From Photobacterium aquae (GTDB taxonomy: Bacteria > Pseudomonadota > Gammaproteobacteria > Enterobacterales > Vibrionaceae), in the NCBI RefSeq assembly GCF_001029445.1, contig NZ_LDOT01000002.1, positions 310,001 to 374,000 on the forward strand: a stretch of DNA of 64,000 bases. The letters are read 5' to 3'. Made by a program: the position numbers and the translations under genes. How positions within the stretch are numbered: position 1 is the stretch's first letter; every line of letters begins with the position of its first letter. The notes under the pieces were generated by a model, which saw only the letters and a program-made list of their open reading frames with translations, was not told the origin of the DNA and did not search any database. Below, piece after piece: positions 1 through 10,233 of the stretch.

Positions 1-294
1 GCGACGGAACAAGAACCAAGCGCCAAGGATAATAATCGCCGGCAAAGGATAGGCCAACGATCCGAAGGTGAACAATAAGGTATCGGCGACCAGCGCCCCT
101 AGCGAACCGGCTTTGTTTTGCACCGGCCCTTCCCAAGCCGTTTGCGACCATGACGGGTCCGCAGGGTTAAAGCTCAGCAATGCCACCATGGAAAAAATCG
201 CGGCCAATATGCCGATAATCAAAAAGCTTTCCAGTAAGCGCTGCCCCCCGGAAAGACGCAATGTAGGCTGCCTGTTGCCCTTTAGCTTTCTCAA
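1..294 (-). CDS. ftsK: DNA translocase FtsK, N-terminal part (runs off left edge)
   Basis: These are the first 98 codons of FtsK, the septal DNA pump that couples cell division to chromosome dimer resolution; the motor domain lies outside the window. The conserved block [18 protein letters not shown] (about residues 40-57) is diagnostic. It is flanked by two hydrophobic segments at about residues 20-41 and 68-96, part of the N-terminal membrane domain. I chose a TTG start (294-292) because GGAG sits about 8 nt upstream and no in-frame ATG precedes the conserved region. The gene follows lrp on the same strand, as in E. coli, with a terminator-like hairpin between them. Identity is secure; the start codon is less so. 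Confidence 0.93.
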   Translation of the reverse strand, partial: MRKLKGNRQPTLRLSGGQRLLESFLIIGILAAIFSMVALLSFNPADPSWSQTAWEGPVQNKAGSLGALVADTLLFTFGSLAYPLPAIIILGAWFLFRR

Positions 295-522
295 AAAAAC
301 ACTCCGATGTAACCAACTAGCCAGCGTCTGGGCCGTATTTTTGTATTATGGGTGCCAATGGCCCGTCAGACGCATTAAAAACGAATGCCTTATCTTATAC
401 TAAATGCGACCTATTTTTGCTATTTTGGCTCGGTGTAAGCGTAAAGAGTTGGTGAAATTTTTAATGGATGTGCTGAAAATCTCCCCCCCCGCCTGAAAAA
501 CTGCCGCCAAGCCCAAAAACAA

Positions 523-547
523 ATCAAGCGGCACTAGGCCGCTTGAT
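523..547 (-). terminator. Rho-independent terminator of lrp
   Basis: A perfect 10-bp stem (ATCAAGCGGC / GCCGCTTGAT) with a 5-base loop lies 35 bases past the lrp stop. On the minus strand it is followed by a T-rich stretch (TTGTTTTTGGG). It separates lrp from ftsK. Confidence 0.85.
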
Positions 548-581
548 GAAAGACTGCTTGTTCTACACGTCAAATAAAGAA

Positions 582-1076
582 CTAGCGGGTCTTGATAACC
601 AGATTGTTGGTCTGCTTCACTTCTTCCATAACCACGTATGTACGAGTATCGTTCACCCCTGGCAGGCGCAGCAAGGTCTCACCCAGCAACTTACGGTATG
701 CAGACATATCCGATACACGCGTCTTCAACAAGTAGTCGAAATCACCGGATACCAGATGACACTCTTGAATGTCTTCCAGCTCTTGCACTGATTTGTTGAA
801 CTGCTCAAACACATCAGGTGCACCACGGTTTAGTGTAATTTCAACAAACACCAGCAGTGAGGCATCAAGGTATTGAGGATTCAGCAGGGCGGTATAGCCA
901 CTGATGTACCCCTGACGCTCCAAGCGACGAACACGCTCAAGACAGGGTGTAGGAGAAAGACCAACACGTTTTGAAAGTTCTACGTTCGAGATACGACCAT
1001 CTTTCTGTAGTTCATTCAAAATATTGCGATCTATACGATCCAGGTCCTTGGAGGGTTTTTTCTTGGTATCTACCAT
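582..1076 (-). CDS. lrp: Leucine-responsive regulatory protein Lrp
   Basis: A global Lrp/AsnC-family regulator that senses leucine/alanine and wraps DNA as octamers. The 164 residues equal the E. coli length and are almost collinear with it: an N-terminal HTH (IDRNILNELQKDGRISNVELSKRVGLSPTPCLERVRRLE, about residues 15-48) and a C-terminal RAM ligand domain ending in KQTNNLVIKTR. The ATG at 1076 has GGTGG upstream. The gene is divergent from ald with 157 bp between the starts. Lrp-type proteins commonly regulate divergent alanine dehydrogenase genes, so control of ald by Lrp is likely but inferred. Confidence 0.97.
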   Translation of the reverse strand: MVDTKKKPSKDLDRIDRNILNELQKDGRISNVELSKRVGLSPTPCLERVRRLERQGYISGYTALLNPQYLDASLLVFVEITLNRGAPDVFEQFNKSVQELEDIQECHLVSGDFDYLLKTRVSDMSAYRKLLGETLLRLPGVNDTRTYVVMEEVKQTNNLVIKTR

Positions 1077-1233
1077 TTTTTATTCCACCTTCTTACTTCC
1101 TTGCAAAAAAATATACTACAACTTTAGCTTATTTAGAATCAAATACTCTAAAAGTCCAACTATACTGCCAATAGTTCTGTAATTACATCCTTGTCAATAG
1201 CCTTCACTGCTGGATGCCAAGGGAGGGAGCGGA

Positions 1234-2355
1234 ATGATTATTGGGGTACCCAAAGAAATCAAAAATCACGAATACCGAGTCGGTTTAGTAACCAGCAGTG
1301 TTCGTGAACTCACTTTACTCGGTCATCAAGTCTTGGTCGAAACCCAAGCAGGTGCAGGTATTGGGCTGTCAGACGCAGACTACGAAAACGCAGGTGCTGA
1401 AATTATTTCTGACGCTAAAGAAGTTTTTACCAGATCAGAGATGATTGTCAAAGTAAAAGAACCACAAGCAGCAGAAAGATCCGCACTTCGAGAAGGACAA
1501 ATTTTATTCACCTATCTTCACCTTGCACCGGATTTTCAACAAACAAAATCCCTCATCGACAGTAAAGCCATCTGCATTGCCTACGAAACAGTGACCGATA
1601 CCCTAGGCAAATTACCCCTACTGGCTCCTATGTCGGAGGTCGCTGGCAGAATGTCCATCCAAGCCGCAGCCCAAACCCTAGAGAATTCTTATGGCGGGCG
1701 GGGCCTGCTTCTGAGCGGAGTTCCCGGTGTTGAGCCCGCCAATATCGTGATCCTCGGCGGTGGGGTCGTCGGCTCCAATGCAGCCCGCATGGCTGTAGGA
1801 ATGCGGGCAGATGTCACCCTACTCGATAACAATATCGATACCCTACGCCAGCTAGATCGCGAATTCAGAGGCGCGGTGAAGTTACGTTACGCCACCCGCG
1901 AGGCCATTGCCCAACTCGTCCCCCGCGCCGATGCGATTATCGGTGCAGTCCTGATCCCCGGGGCAGCGGCCCCTAAACTGATCACAGCAGAACACGTCCG
2001 CCAAATGAAGCCAGGCTCAGCACTGATTGATGTCGCCATCGACCAAGGTGGCTGCTTTGAAACGTCACACCCAACTACCCATGCACAACCCACTTATATT
2101 ATGGACAATATTGTGCACTATTGTGTTGCCAACATGCCCGGAGCCGTTGCTCGAACCTCGGCATTCGCCCTTAACAACGCCACATTGCCCTACGTAACTA
2201 AAATTGCCAATTTGGGATACAAAAAGGCACTGCTGGATGACGAAGGATTCCTCTCGGGAATGAATATCATGCATGGCAAGGTAACCTGCAAGGAAGTCGC
2301 CACCACATTCGACCTTCACTATACGGTTCCCACCGTCGCCCTGAGCATGCACTAG
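1234..2355 (+). CDS. ald: Alanine dehydrogenase
   Basis: NAD-dependent alanine dehydrogenase (L-alanine + NAD+ + H2O to pyruvate + NH4+ + NADH), a cytosolic hexamer; 373 residues, usual length. Visible landmarks are the N-terminal MIIGVPKEIKNHEYRV, the substrate-binding KVKEP (Lys near 75), the catalytic His in FTYLHLAP (near 96), and the nucleotide-binding glycine motif ILGGGVVGSNAARMAVG (about 173-189) followed by an acidic residue (TLLDNN). The RBS GGGAGGGAG precedes ATG 1234. It is divergent from lrp. E. coli lacks this enzyme, while vibrios and many marine bacteria carry it for alanine catabolism. Confidence 0.96.
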   Translation: MIIGVPKEIKNHEYRVGLVTSSVRELTLLGHQVLVETQAGAGIGLSDADYENAGAEIISDAKEVFTRSEMIVKVKEPQAAERSALREGQILFTYLHLAPDFQQTKSLIDSKAICIAYETVTDTLGKLPLLAPMSEVAGRMSIQAAAQTLENSYGGRGLLLSGVPGVEPANIVILGGGVVGSNAARMAVGMRADVTLLDNNIDTLRQLDREFRGAVKLRYATREAIAQLVPRADAIIGAVLIPGAAAPKLITAEHVRQMKPGSALIDVAIDQGGCFETSHPTTHAQPTYIMDNIVHYCVANMPGAVARTSAFALNNATLPYVTKIANLGYKKALLDDEGFLSGMNIMHGKVTCKEVATTFDLHYTVPTVALSMH

Positions 2356-3623
<1,268 letters not shown>

Positions 3624-3633
3624 TCATCACTAC

Positions 3634-3659
3634 CGGCCACCCTCAAGGTGGCCGTTTTT
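3634..3659 (+). terminator. Terminator after trxB
   Basis: Perfect 8-bp stem CGGCCACC / GGTGGCCG with a 5-base loop and a TTTTT tail, starting 10 bases past the trxB stop. It lies 45 bases before cydD, so cydDC is probably expressed by read-through or from a promoter within or near trxB. Confidence 0.9.
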
Positions 3660-3703
3660 GCCTTCAGCTCCTGCTGCAATTACCTGCAACTCAAGAAAGC
3701 TAT

Positions 3704-5476
3704 ATGGATAAACAATTACAACGAGATTTGACCAACTGGTTGAGATCACAGAGCAAACTTGCGAAACGCTGGTTGATGCTCAGTGTCGGCCTTGGTTTTT
3801 TATCGGGATTGCTGCTGGTGGGACAAGCTGCGCTGCTTGCCCATATCCTCCACCAACTCATCATTGAGCATACCGACAAGTACCAATTGGTCGATAGCTT
3901 CATCGGCCTGTTTGTTATCGTCGGCCTCCGCGCGGCCTGCAGTTGGGGACGCGAGATATTCGGCTACCGCTGCGGGGAGCAAATACGGCTCCATATCCGC
4001 CAGCTGATCCTCGAAAAGCTGCAACAGCTTGGCCCGGCCTATATCAAAGGGAAACCAGCCGGTGTCTGGGCAAGCTTGGTACTCGAGCAAGTCGAGGAAA
4101 TGCAAGATTTCTTCTCGCGCTATATCCCACAGATGTCAATTGCGGTACTGGTGCCGCTGGTCATTCTGTTTGCGGTCTTCCCACTTAACTGGGCAGCGGG
4201 CCTGATCTTCCTGATCACAGCACCACTAGTGCCTCTTTTCATGGCACTAGTCGGACTCGGAGCCGCCGATGCCAACCGCCGCAACTTCAAGGCACTCCAG
4301 CGCCTATCCGGGCATTTCTATGACCGCCTTCGGGGACTCCCGACCCTGCGCCTATTTAACCGTGCCGAAGCTGAAGCCGAAAACCTCCATGCCGCCTCGC
4401 ATGTACTGCGCAAGCGAACAATGGAAGTATTGCGGATGGCTTTCCTCTCCTCGGCAGTGCTCGAGTTCTTCTCTGCTATCTCGGTAGCAATCGTTGCGGT
4501 CTACTTCGGTTTTGCCTTTATCGGCGAACTGAATTTCGGCCACTACGGCGTACCGATTTCACTCTTCACTGGCTTGTTTGTTCTGATCCTTGCTCCTGAA
4601 TTCTATCAGCCACTCCGTGATCTCGGCACTTTCTATCACGCCAAGGCACAGGCAATCGGGGCTGCGGAATCCATCGTCGAGTTCCTCAATACCGAAGCTG
4701 ATGGGATGGATAAAGGCTGCGCCAACCTGCCATCGCCAGAAACCATCACTATCGAGGCCAGCGAGCTGGAAGTACTCAGCCCCGAAGGCCAAGTTCTGGC
4801 TGGGCCGCTCAGCTTCACCCTTGCCCCGCATGAGCAGGTCGCCCTTGTTGGCCCCAGCGGTGCCGGCAAGACCAGTTTGCTCAATGCCCTACTCGGCTTC
4901 CTGCCCTACCGTGGCAGTCTTAAAATCAATGGCGTTGAACTGCGCAGCCTAGATGCCAGCCAATGGCGGCAAGCCATCAGCTGGGTAGGCCAAAACCCAC
5001 TGCTACTGCATGGTACGGTGCGCGACAATATTGCCCTTGGCAACCCGTTAGCGACCGACGAGCACATCCTGCAAGTTGCCGAGAATGCCTACGCCAAAGA
5101 GTTCATCGACCGACTGGAACTGGGCTTTGCCCATCAGGTTGGCGACCGCTCAGGCGGCTTGTCTGTTGGGCAGGCGCAACGTATTGCCGTTGCCCGTGCC
5201 ATGTTGCAAAGCGGTAGCTTCTGGCTGCTCGACGAACCAACAGCCAGTCTCGACGCCAACAGCGAACATCTCGTGCTAGACAGCCTAAAAACCGCCACCG
5301 CCGGCCAGTCGACTTTGATGGTCAGCCACCGCCTCGACCAACTCGCGTCGATGGATCGCGTTATGGTGCTGGAAAACGGCAAACTGGTTCAAAACGGTCA
5401 CTTTGACCAAATTCGCCAACACGGCCTGCTGGCCGATATGCTGGCCCATACTGACAAGAGGGATCTCGATGCGTGA
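3704..5476 (+). CDS. cydD: Glutathione/cysteine exporter subunit CydD (ABC transporter)
   Basis: One half of the heterodimeric inner-membrane ABC exporter CydDC. It moves cysteine/glutathione to the periplasm and is needed to assemble cytochrome bd oxidase and periplasmic cytochromes. The 590 residues (E. coli about 588) form an N-terminal six-helix membrane domain (about 20-320) and a C-terminal ATPase. Walker A is GPSGAGKT (near residue 383), the signature LSVGQAQRIAVARA (near 485), Walker B FWLLDEPTAS (near 505) and the switch His is in VSHRL. The signature reads LSVGQ instead of LSGGQ, as in other CydD proteins. It overlaps cydC by 8 bp, so the two are translationally coupled. Confidence 0.96.
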   Translation: MDKQLQRDLTNWLRSQSKLAKRWLMLSVGLGFLSGLLLVGQAALLAHILHQLIIEHTDKYQLVDSFIGLFVIVGLRAACSWGREIFGYRCGEQIRLHIRQLILEKLQQLGPAYIKGKPAGVWASLVLEQVEEMQDFFSRYIPQMSIAVLVPLVILFAVFPLNWAAGLIFLITAPLVPLFMALVGLGAADANRRNFKALQRLSGHFYDRLRGLPTLRLFNRAEAEAENLHAASHVLRKRTMEVLRMAFLSSAVLEFFSAISVAIVAVYFGFAFIGELNFGHYGVPISLFTGLFVLILAPEFYQPLRDLGTFYHAKAQAIGAAESIVEFLNTEADGMDKGCANLPSPETITIEASELEVLSPEGQVLAGPLSFTLAPHEQVALVGPSGAGKTSLLNALLGFLPYRGSLKINGVELRSLDASQWRQAISWVGQNPLLLHGTVRDNIALGNPLATDEHILQVAENAYAKEFIDRLELGFAHQVGDRSGGLSVGQAQRIAVARAMLQSGSFWLLDEPTASLDANSEHLVLDSLKTATAGQSTLMVSHRLDQLASMDRVMVLENGKLVQNGHFDQIRQHGLLADMLAHTDKRDLDA

Positions 5477-7190
5477 TTTAATCCCTTATCTGAAACTCTA
5501 CCGCAAGCACTGGTTCGGCCTGACCCTAGGTATGCTGCTGGGCCTTGCCACCCTGCTTGCCGCCATGAGCCTGCTGACACTATCAGGCTGGTTTATCGCC
5601 GCCTCGGCCGTTGCCGGGCTGACCATTGCCCGCGAAACGTTCAACTACATGCTGCCGGGTGCCGGTGTCCGAGGTTTCTCAATGGCCCGTACCGCTGGCC
5701 GTTGGGGCGAACGCGTTGTCAGCCATAATGCGACATTCAAGCTACTGGCCGATTTGCGCCTGTTCTTCTTCCGCAAATTGACCCCGCTGATCCCGGGCCG
5801 TCAGGCCAACCTCCGCGATGCCGACTTGCTCAACCGCTTGGTTGCCGATGTCGATGCAATGGATCACGTGTACCTGCGCTTGGTCAGCCCACTGACCATC
5901 GGGATTATCGGCCTGATTGCCATTACCGGCTTCCTTGCTTGGTTTGATCTGACTATCGGCCTGACCCTTGGTGGGATCCTACTGGTACTGATGCTCAGTC
6001 TGCCGGTGATCTTCTACCGCTTGGGCAAGGCCAACGGCGAAGCCCTGACACTGGCCAAGGCCAACTACCGAATCAAATTGCTTGATTGGATTCAAGGCAA
6101 CGCCGAGCTGCTACTGTTCAATGCCGACGACCGTTACTATCAAGCGGCACTGCATGAACAGCAGTCGCTGCTTAATGCCCAGCGCAAGATGGCAAACCTG
6201 ACCGGCCTTGCCAATGCTATCCTGATGGCGGCGACAGGCTGGGCTTTGGTCCTCATTACATGGATTGCCGCTGACGGCGTCGGCGGCAATGCCCCAGACC
6301 CGTTCATCGCGATGGTTGCCTTTGCCACAATGGCCAGCTTCGAGTTAATGATGCCAGTCGCTGGAGCATTCCAGTACCTCGGCCAAACGTTAACTTCAGC
6401 CCGCCGCTTGAATGAAATCATCGAAGCCGAGCCGGATACGCCATTCAATCCTGACGGCCATCAGGCCAACGTCAGCGGGAATATTGATATCGATGGGATT
6501 AGCTATACCTATTACGGCAGTGACCAACCGGTGCTTAAGTCGATCAGCCTATCGATCAAGGCCGGAGAGAAAGTCGCCCTGCTGGGCCGGACCGGTTGTG
6601 GCAAGTCCACCCTGCTCCAGCTGCTGACCCGTAACTGGGATCCGCAGCAGGGCCAAATCAGCCTAGATGGCGTCGCACTGCCAAAATGGCAGGAGGCATC
6701 ACTGCGCAAGGCCATCACCGTGGTCAGCCAGCGGGTTGATGTATTCAATGGCTCACTGCGTGAGAACCTGCTGCTTGCCAAACCTGACGGCAGCGACAGC
6801 GAGCTCGAACAGGTATTGCAACAGGTGGGGCTCAACAGCCTGCTTGAAGGCAAAGGGCTGGATACATGGCTGGGTGAAGGCGGCCGCCAGATCTCCGGTG
6901 GCGAACGCCGCCGAATCGGCATCGCCCGCGCCTTGCTCCACGATGCCCCTATCCTGCTGATGGACGAGCCGACCGAAGGCCTTGACCGCCGTACCGAGCA
7001 ACAAATCATTGATCTATTGCTGGAACATGCCAAAGACAAGACCGTGCTGTTTATCACCCACCGTCTGGTCGGCCTCAACGCAATGGACCAAATTTGCCTG
7101 ATGGACGAAGGTTCGATCACCGAGCAAGGCACCCATGAATCGCTGCTGGCCGAGCGCGGCCGTTACAGCGAGTTGTGGCAACGGATCTAA
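5469..7190 (+). CDS. cydC: Glutathione/cysteine exporter subunit CydC (ABC transporter)
   Basis: Partner of CydD, 573 residues, the same as E. coli CydC. The membrane domain contains the family block LTLSGWFIAASAVAG (about 38-52) and FNYMLPGAGVRG. The ATPase domain has Walker A GRTGCGKST (near 372), signature ISGGERRRIGIARALLHDAP (near 474), Walker B ILLMDEPTEG (near 496) and the switch His in ITHRL. I start at ATG 5469, inside the end of cydD, because MRDLIPYLKLYRKHW matches the family N-terminus; the frame is open further upstream only because it overlaps cydD. The operon ends at a terminator at 7215-7235. Confidence 0.96.
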   Translation: MRDLIPYLKLYRKHWFGLTLGMLLGLATLLAAMSLLTLSGWFIAASAVAGLTIARETFNYMLPGAGVRGFSMARTAGRWGERVVSHNATFKLLADLRLFFFRKLTPLIPGRQANLRDADLLNRLVADVDAMDHVYLRLVSPLTIGIIGLIAITGFLAWFDLTIGLTLGGILLVLMLSLPVIFYRLGKANGEALTLAKANYRIKLLDWIQGNAELLLFNADDRYYQAALHEQQSLLNAQRKMANLTGLANAILMAATGWALVLITWIAADGVGGNAPDPFIAMVAFATMASFELMMPVAGAFQYLGQTLTSARRLNEIIEAEPDTPFNPDGHQANVSGNIDIDGISYTYYGSDQPVLKSISLSIKAGEKVALLGRTGCGKSTLLQLLTRNWDPQQGQISLDGVALPKWQEASLRKAITVVSQRVDVFNGSLRENLLLAKPDGSDSELEQVLQQVGLNSLLEGKGLDTWLGEGGRQISGGERRRIGIARALLHDAPILLMDEPTEGLDRRTEQQIIDLLLEHAKDKTVLFITHRLVGLNAMDQICLMDEGSITEQGTHESLLAERGRYSELWQRI

Positions 7191-7214
7191 CCCCGAGCCA
7201 CTCAACCTAACAAA

Positions 7215-7235
7215 ACGGGAGCCATTGGCTCCCGT
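7215..7235 (+). terminator. Terminator after cydC (convergent with rimJ)
   Basis: Perfect 9-bp stem ACGGGAGCC / GGCTCCCGT with loop ATT, followed by a T-rich tail (TTCTGTCTTTT) on the plus strand. It lies between the convergent cydC and rimJ; on the minus strand AAAACG precedes it, so it could serve both. Confidence 0.85.
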
Positions 7236-7278
7236 TTCTGTCTTTTCGCTTCAACAAACCTGTATTAACTGTCCCTGA

Positions 7279-7866
7279 CTACCCCAATGGAGGAGCCCAA
7301 TCGGAGTTGATTCTGGCCGTCAGAATATGGTCTTCCCAGTTGCCGTTAATCAGCAAATAATCTTTCGCCCGACCTTCGATAGCAAAGCCGCTTTTCTTCA
7401 ATACCGCTGCGCTCTTGGCGTTTCTCGGCATATAGGCGGCCATTATTCGATGAAAGCCCTTATCGAACATCCATTGATTGGTCGCTTCCAGCGCCCGCCC
7501 CATCATGCCCTGACCTTGATAATCTTCATCAATCGAATAACCGACATGACACGCATAAAACGGATGGCGCACCAAATTGCTATAGTTAACCACGCCACAA
7601 ATTTGTAGGGGATCCTGCTTAGGTACGATAACAAAATAATAGGCCATTTCATGCTTGTGCAACTTCATCAGCTGCTCAAGCCGCCGCTCCCATCCCCTCG
7701 CAGTAAAAAACGTATCTTCCCTAAGTGGCTCCCACGGTTCGAGAAACTGGCGATTTTTTTGATAATAAGCCGTAATCGCAGCCGTATCCCGAGAAGTGAT
7801 CAGCCGTACCGTTATATCTCCCAGATCAATGACCTGCGAGCGTGTAATAAAAGAGTGGAACAACAA
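7279..7866 (-). CDS. rimJ: Ribosomal protein S5 alanine N-acetyltransferase RimJ
   Basis: GNAT-family acetyltransferase that acetylates the N-terminal alanine of ribosomal protein S5; 195 residues, as in E. coli (194). Shared blocks are ENR/KNRQFLEPWEP, the acetyl-CoA loop VGYSIDEDYQGQGMMGRALE (Q/R-x-x-G-x-G/M type, about 115-134), HRIMAAYMPRNAKSA and the C-terminal KDYLLINGNWEDHILTA. No ATG precedes the conserved region; the likely start is one of two tandem TTG codons (7866 or 7863), with AAGGGG 7 nt upstream. It is convergent with cydC. Family assignment is solid; the S5 substrate rests on similarity. Confidence 0.88.
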   Translation of the reverse strand: MLFHSFITRSQVIDLGDITVRLITSRDTAAITAYYQKNRQFLEPWEPLREDTFFTARGWERRLEQLMKLHKHEMAYYFVIVPKQDPLQICGVVNYSNLVRHPFYACHVGYSIDEDYQGQGMMGRALEATNQWMFDKGFHRIMAAYMPRNAKSAAVLKKSGFAIEGRAKDYLLINGNWEDHILTARINSDWAPPLG

Positions 7867-8032
7867 TATCCATCCCCTTGCTATCCATGATGTTCAAACG
7901 TTAGCATACGCAAGTAATGCTAAGCCAGCCCCATTTGCCAAAGACAGAACCGAAACTAATTTCAGTCAAAGATTTACCCAGCCAGTTAGACTATGATAAT
8001 CCCATTACCTATACCAAACCACAGTGGGAACT

Positions 8033-8521
8033 ATGTATTACGACTATCTCGATTCGGTTCTGGGCCGGTTCTACCTGCTCGCCGATGAGCAAGGGCTAAG
8101 GCAGCTCACCCTTGCCAGTTCTGGTTACAGCGTCAATGACTGCTGGCAACGCAACCCTGACTTCATGGCCCCTTTCACCACCCAACTCAGCGAATACCTC
8201 GCTGGCACTCGAAAAGAGTTCTCCCTTCCCCTTGCACCACAAGGTACCGATTTCCAGAAACAAGTGTGGCAAGCACTCACCGAAATCCCCTACAACAGCC
8301 AACGCTCATTCCAACAAATCGCTTCATACATCGCCCATCCCTGTGCATTCCAGGCTATCGGCATGGCCAGAAACGTCAACCCCATCCCTATTATCATCCC
8401 TTGTCACCGGGTCGCTACCGATAACGAATCCTCGCTCAGCAGCCGTTATGACAAACCGCTCATCACCCTGCTGCGCCAACTCGAAAACGGCGAGATCACC
8501 CTCTTCCCGGCAGACGGGTAA
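8033..8521 (+). CDS. ogt: Methylated-DNA-protein-cysteine methyltransferase (Ogt-type)
   Basis: Suicide repair protein that transfers alkyl groups from O6-alkylguanine in DNA to its own cysteine. About 162 residues. The C-terminal DNA-binding/acceptor half has QKQVWQALTEIPY, SFQQIASYIAHPCAFQAIG, and the acceptor motif IIPCHRV with the active Cys near residue 124. It lacks the extra N-terminal domains of Ada, so Ogt/MGMT is the better name. I prefer ATG 8033; GTG 8024 is an alternative, because GGGAA is very close to the ATG. It stands alone and is convergent with tyrR. Confidence 0.9.
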   Translation: MYYDYLDSVLGRFYLLADEQGLRQLTLASSGYSVNDCWQRNPDFMAPFTTQLSEYLAGTRKEFSLPLAPQGTDFQKQVWQALTEIPYNSQRSFQQIASYIAHPCAFQAIGMARNVNPIPIIIPCHRVATDNESSLSSRYDKPLITLLRQLENGEITLFPADG

Positions 8522-8541
8522 TTAGCGAGAAGCCAAACGCA

Positions 8542-8567
8542 AACAGGGAAGCCGAAGCTTCCCTGTT
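8542..8567 (+). terminator. Bidirectional terminator between ogt and tyrR
   Basis: Perfect 11-bp stem AACAGGGAAGC / GCTTCCCTGTT closed by the stable loop CGAA, lying between convergent genes. The T tail is weak on the plus strand (GATATGATTT) and absent on the minus strand (GTTTGCG), so strength is uncertain. Confidence 0.75.
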
Positions 8568-8596
8568 GATATGATTTAATTGGGTGGCCGAAACCA

Positions 8597-10132
8597 CTAG
8601 CGCTTGTTGATACCGTACTCTCGCAACTTGTTAGCCACTGCGGTATGCGATACTCCCAGTCGCTTGGCCAGCTTACGCGTCGACGGGTAGCTTTGGTACA
8701 AACTGGTCAGAATACCGGACTCATATCGCTTCATGATGTCGTCAAGCGAGCCGTCGAGCGTTTCCTCGCTGATCACCGTGGCCGACTCGTTCTCTGGCAA
8801 CTGGATATCATCGACGGTCATCTGGGTAGATTCCAGCTGGGTCATTGCCCGGAACAGGACATTGCGCAGTTGGCGGATATTACCCGGCCATGCATACTGA
8901 CTCAAAAATTGGGCGACTTCTGGCGAAATCACCGGCTTGGGCTGCTGAAGCTCTTGGGCAAACTGCGACAAGAACAGATCAGCCAATGGAACGATATCGG
9001 CTGTGCGCTCGCGCAGCGGCGGCACAACCAACGACAGAACATTAAGGCGATAGTAAAGATCTTCACGGAACTGGTTCGCCGCTACCAAGTCAGGCAGCTT
9101 CTTCTGGGTTGAACAAATAACCCGGACATTGACCCGCATCTCTTGCTCTTCGCCAACACGGCGGAACGTGCCGTCCTGAAGGAAACGCAGTAGCTTGATC
9201 TGCAAGTGCTCGGACATCTCGCCCACTTCGTAAAGGAAAACGGTACCGCCATCAGCCTGCTCGAAGATCCCCTTCTTGCCGGCTTCTGTCGCCGTTGCCG
9301 CCATACCGAACAACTCCGTTTCTGCCGCGCTATCTGGCATCGATATACAATTCACCAGCAAAAATGGCTGTTCGCGGCGCAATGACCGCTGGTGGCAAGC
9401 ACGCGCCAGCATCTCTTTACCAGAGCCAGTTTCACCCTGAATCAACAGCGGCGCATCAAGCATTGCCAACTTCTTGGCCTGCGAAACCAACTGCTTAAAA
9501 CGGGATGACTGACCAACTAGGTGTTCGAAACCGTTGTCACCACTTAGCTTGCGCATCGCCAGCGGCATCTTGGCCTCAGACAGAGACTTAAGCAAAATAA
9601 CCACACTGGCCAGTACCTGCTCGTCGCTCTCGTCGGCCACGTATACCGGCAGGATCTCCATGATGTAATCCAGCCCGGCAATAACCACCAACTCGCTGCG
9701 CTTGGCGGCCTGCTCCTTTTCCAGCCAATTTTGAATATTGAATCCGACGAAGGTCTGGATATATTCACCGACAATTTCGCTGCGCGCCTTGCCCAACAGG
9801 GTTTCGGCCGCATCATTGGCAAGATCGATTTTCCCCTGCAAATTGATGGAGAAGAACGGGTCAGGCAATGCTTCGAGCAGAGCCTTGAGTTCCTTGTGCT
9901 CACGTTCGGTCGGCATAAACTGAATCTTACGAACATCAGTCACCCCATCCAGCTGACGAATTTGCGACATCAGCTGGCTGAATTGATCGAACGCCACTTC
10001 GGGGCAATTAAGGTAAATGATACCGACACGGTCAATCTCAATACCCCGCAAATCGATCTGGCGGCTGGCCAGAATATCGAGCAACTCGCGGGTAATCCCC
10101 AAGCGGTCCTCGCAAAAGACTTGTAGCCTCAT
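8597..10132 (-). CDS. tyrR: Transcriptional regulator TyrR (aromatic amino acids)
   Basis: Regulator of aromatic amino acid synthesis and transport that responds to Tyr, Phe and Trp; 511 residues (E. coli 513). Domains are an N-terminal ACT (1-75, RLQVFCEDRLGITRELLDIL), PAS (about 80-185), an AAA+ core with Walker A GETGSGKE and GTVFLYEVGEM, and a C-terminal Fis-type HTH (TRKLAKRLGVSHTAVANKLREYGI). The sigma-54 contact loop GAFTGA is replaced by MAATATE, as expected for a TyrR working with sigma-70. The start is ATG 10132 (RBS AGAAGA); the frame is open 12 codons further upstream, across a TyrR-box-like palindrome. It is the last gene of ycjX-ycjF-tyrR. Confidence 0.96.
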   Translation of the reverse strand: MRLQVFCEDRLGITRELLDILASRQIDLRGIEIDRVGIIYLNCPEVAFDQFSQLMSQIRQLDGVTDVRKIQFMPTEREHKELKALLEALPDPFFSINLQGKIDLANDAAETLLGKARSEIVGEYIQTFVGFNIQNWLEKEQAAKRSELVVIAGLDYIMEILPVYVADESDEQVLASVVILLKSLSEAKMPLAMRKLSGDNGFEHLVGQSSRFKQLVSQAKKLAMLDAPLLIQGETGSGKEMLARACHQRSLRREQPFLLVNCISMPDSAAETELFGMAATATEAGKKGIFEQADGGTVFLYEVGEMSEHLQIKLLRFLQDGTFRRVGEEQEMRVNVRVICSTQKKLPDLVAANQFREDLYYRLNVLSLVVPPLRERTADIVPLADLFLSQFAQELQQPKPVISPEVAQFLSQYAWPGNIRQLRNVLFRAMTQLESTQMTVDDIQLPENESATVISEETLDGSLDDIMKRYESGILTSLYQSYPSTRKLAKRLGVSHTAVANKLREYGINKR

Positions 10133-10149
10133 ATTCTTCTCTTCCAAAG

Positions 10150-10167
10150 TGTCAGGAATTGTTGACA
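10150..10167 (-). promoter_or_regulatory. Candidate TyrR box upstream of tyrR
   Basis: On the plus strand the site reads TGTCAG-N6-TTGACA, within the wider perfect 7-bp inverted repeat AGTGTCA-N8-TGACACT (10148-10169). It keeps the TGT-N12-ACA spacing of the TyrR consensus TGTAAA-N6-TTTACA, whose invariant G and C are 14 bases apart. It sits 18 bases before the tyrR start codon, where binding could give autoregulation. Function is inferred. Confidence 0.6.
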
Positions 10168-10233
10168 CTCGAAGTTTGCGCCTTCACTGCCATTCAGTCA
10201 AGCCACCAGCCCCTCAGGGTGTGCCCTAAGGCA

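Noticed and set aside
10133..10168. 12-codon N-terminal extension of TyrR
   Set aside because: The family begins MRLQVFCEDRLGI at 10132 with its own RBS; the extension is the TyrR-box-like palindrome.
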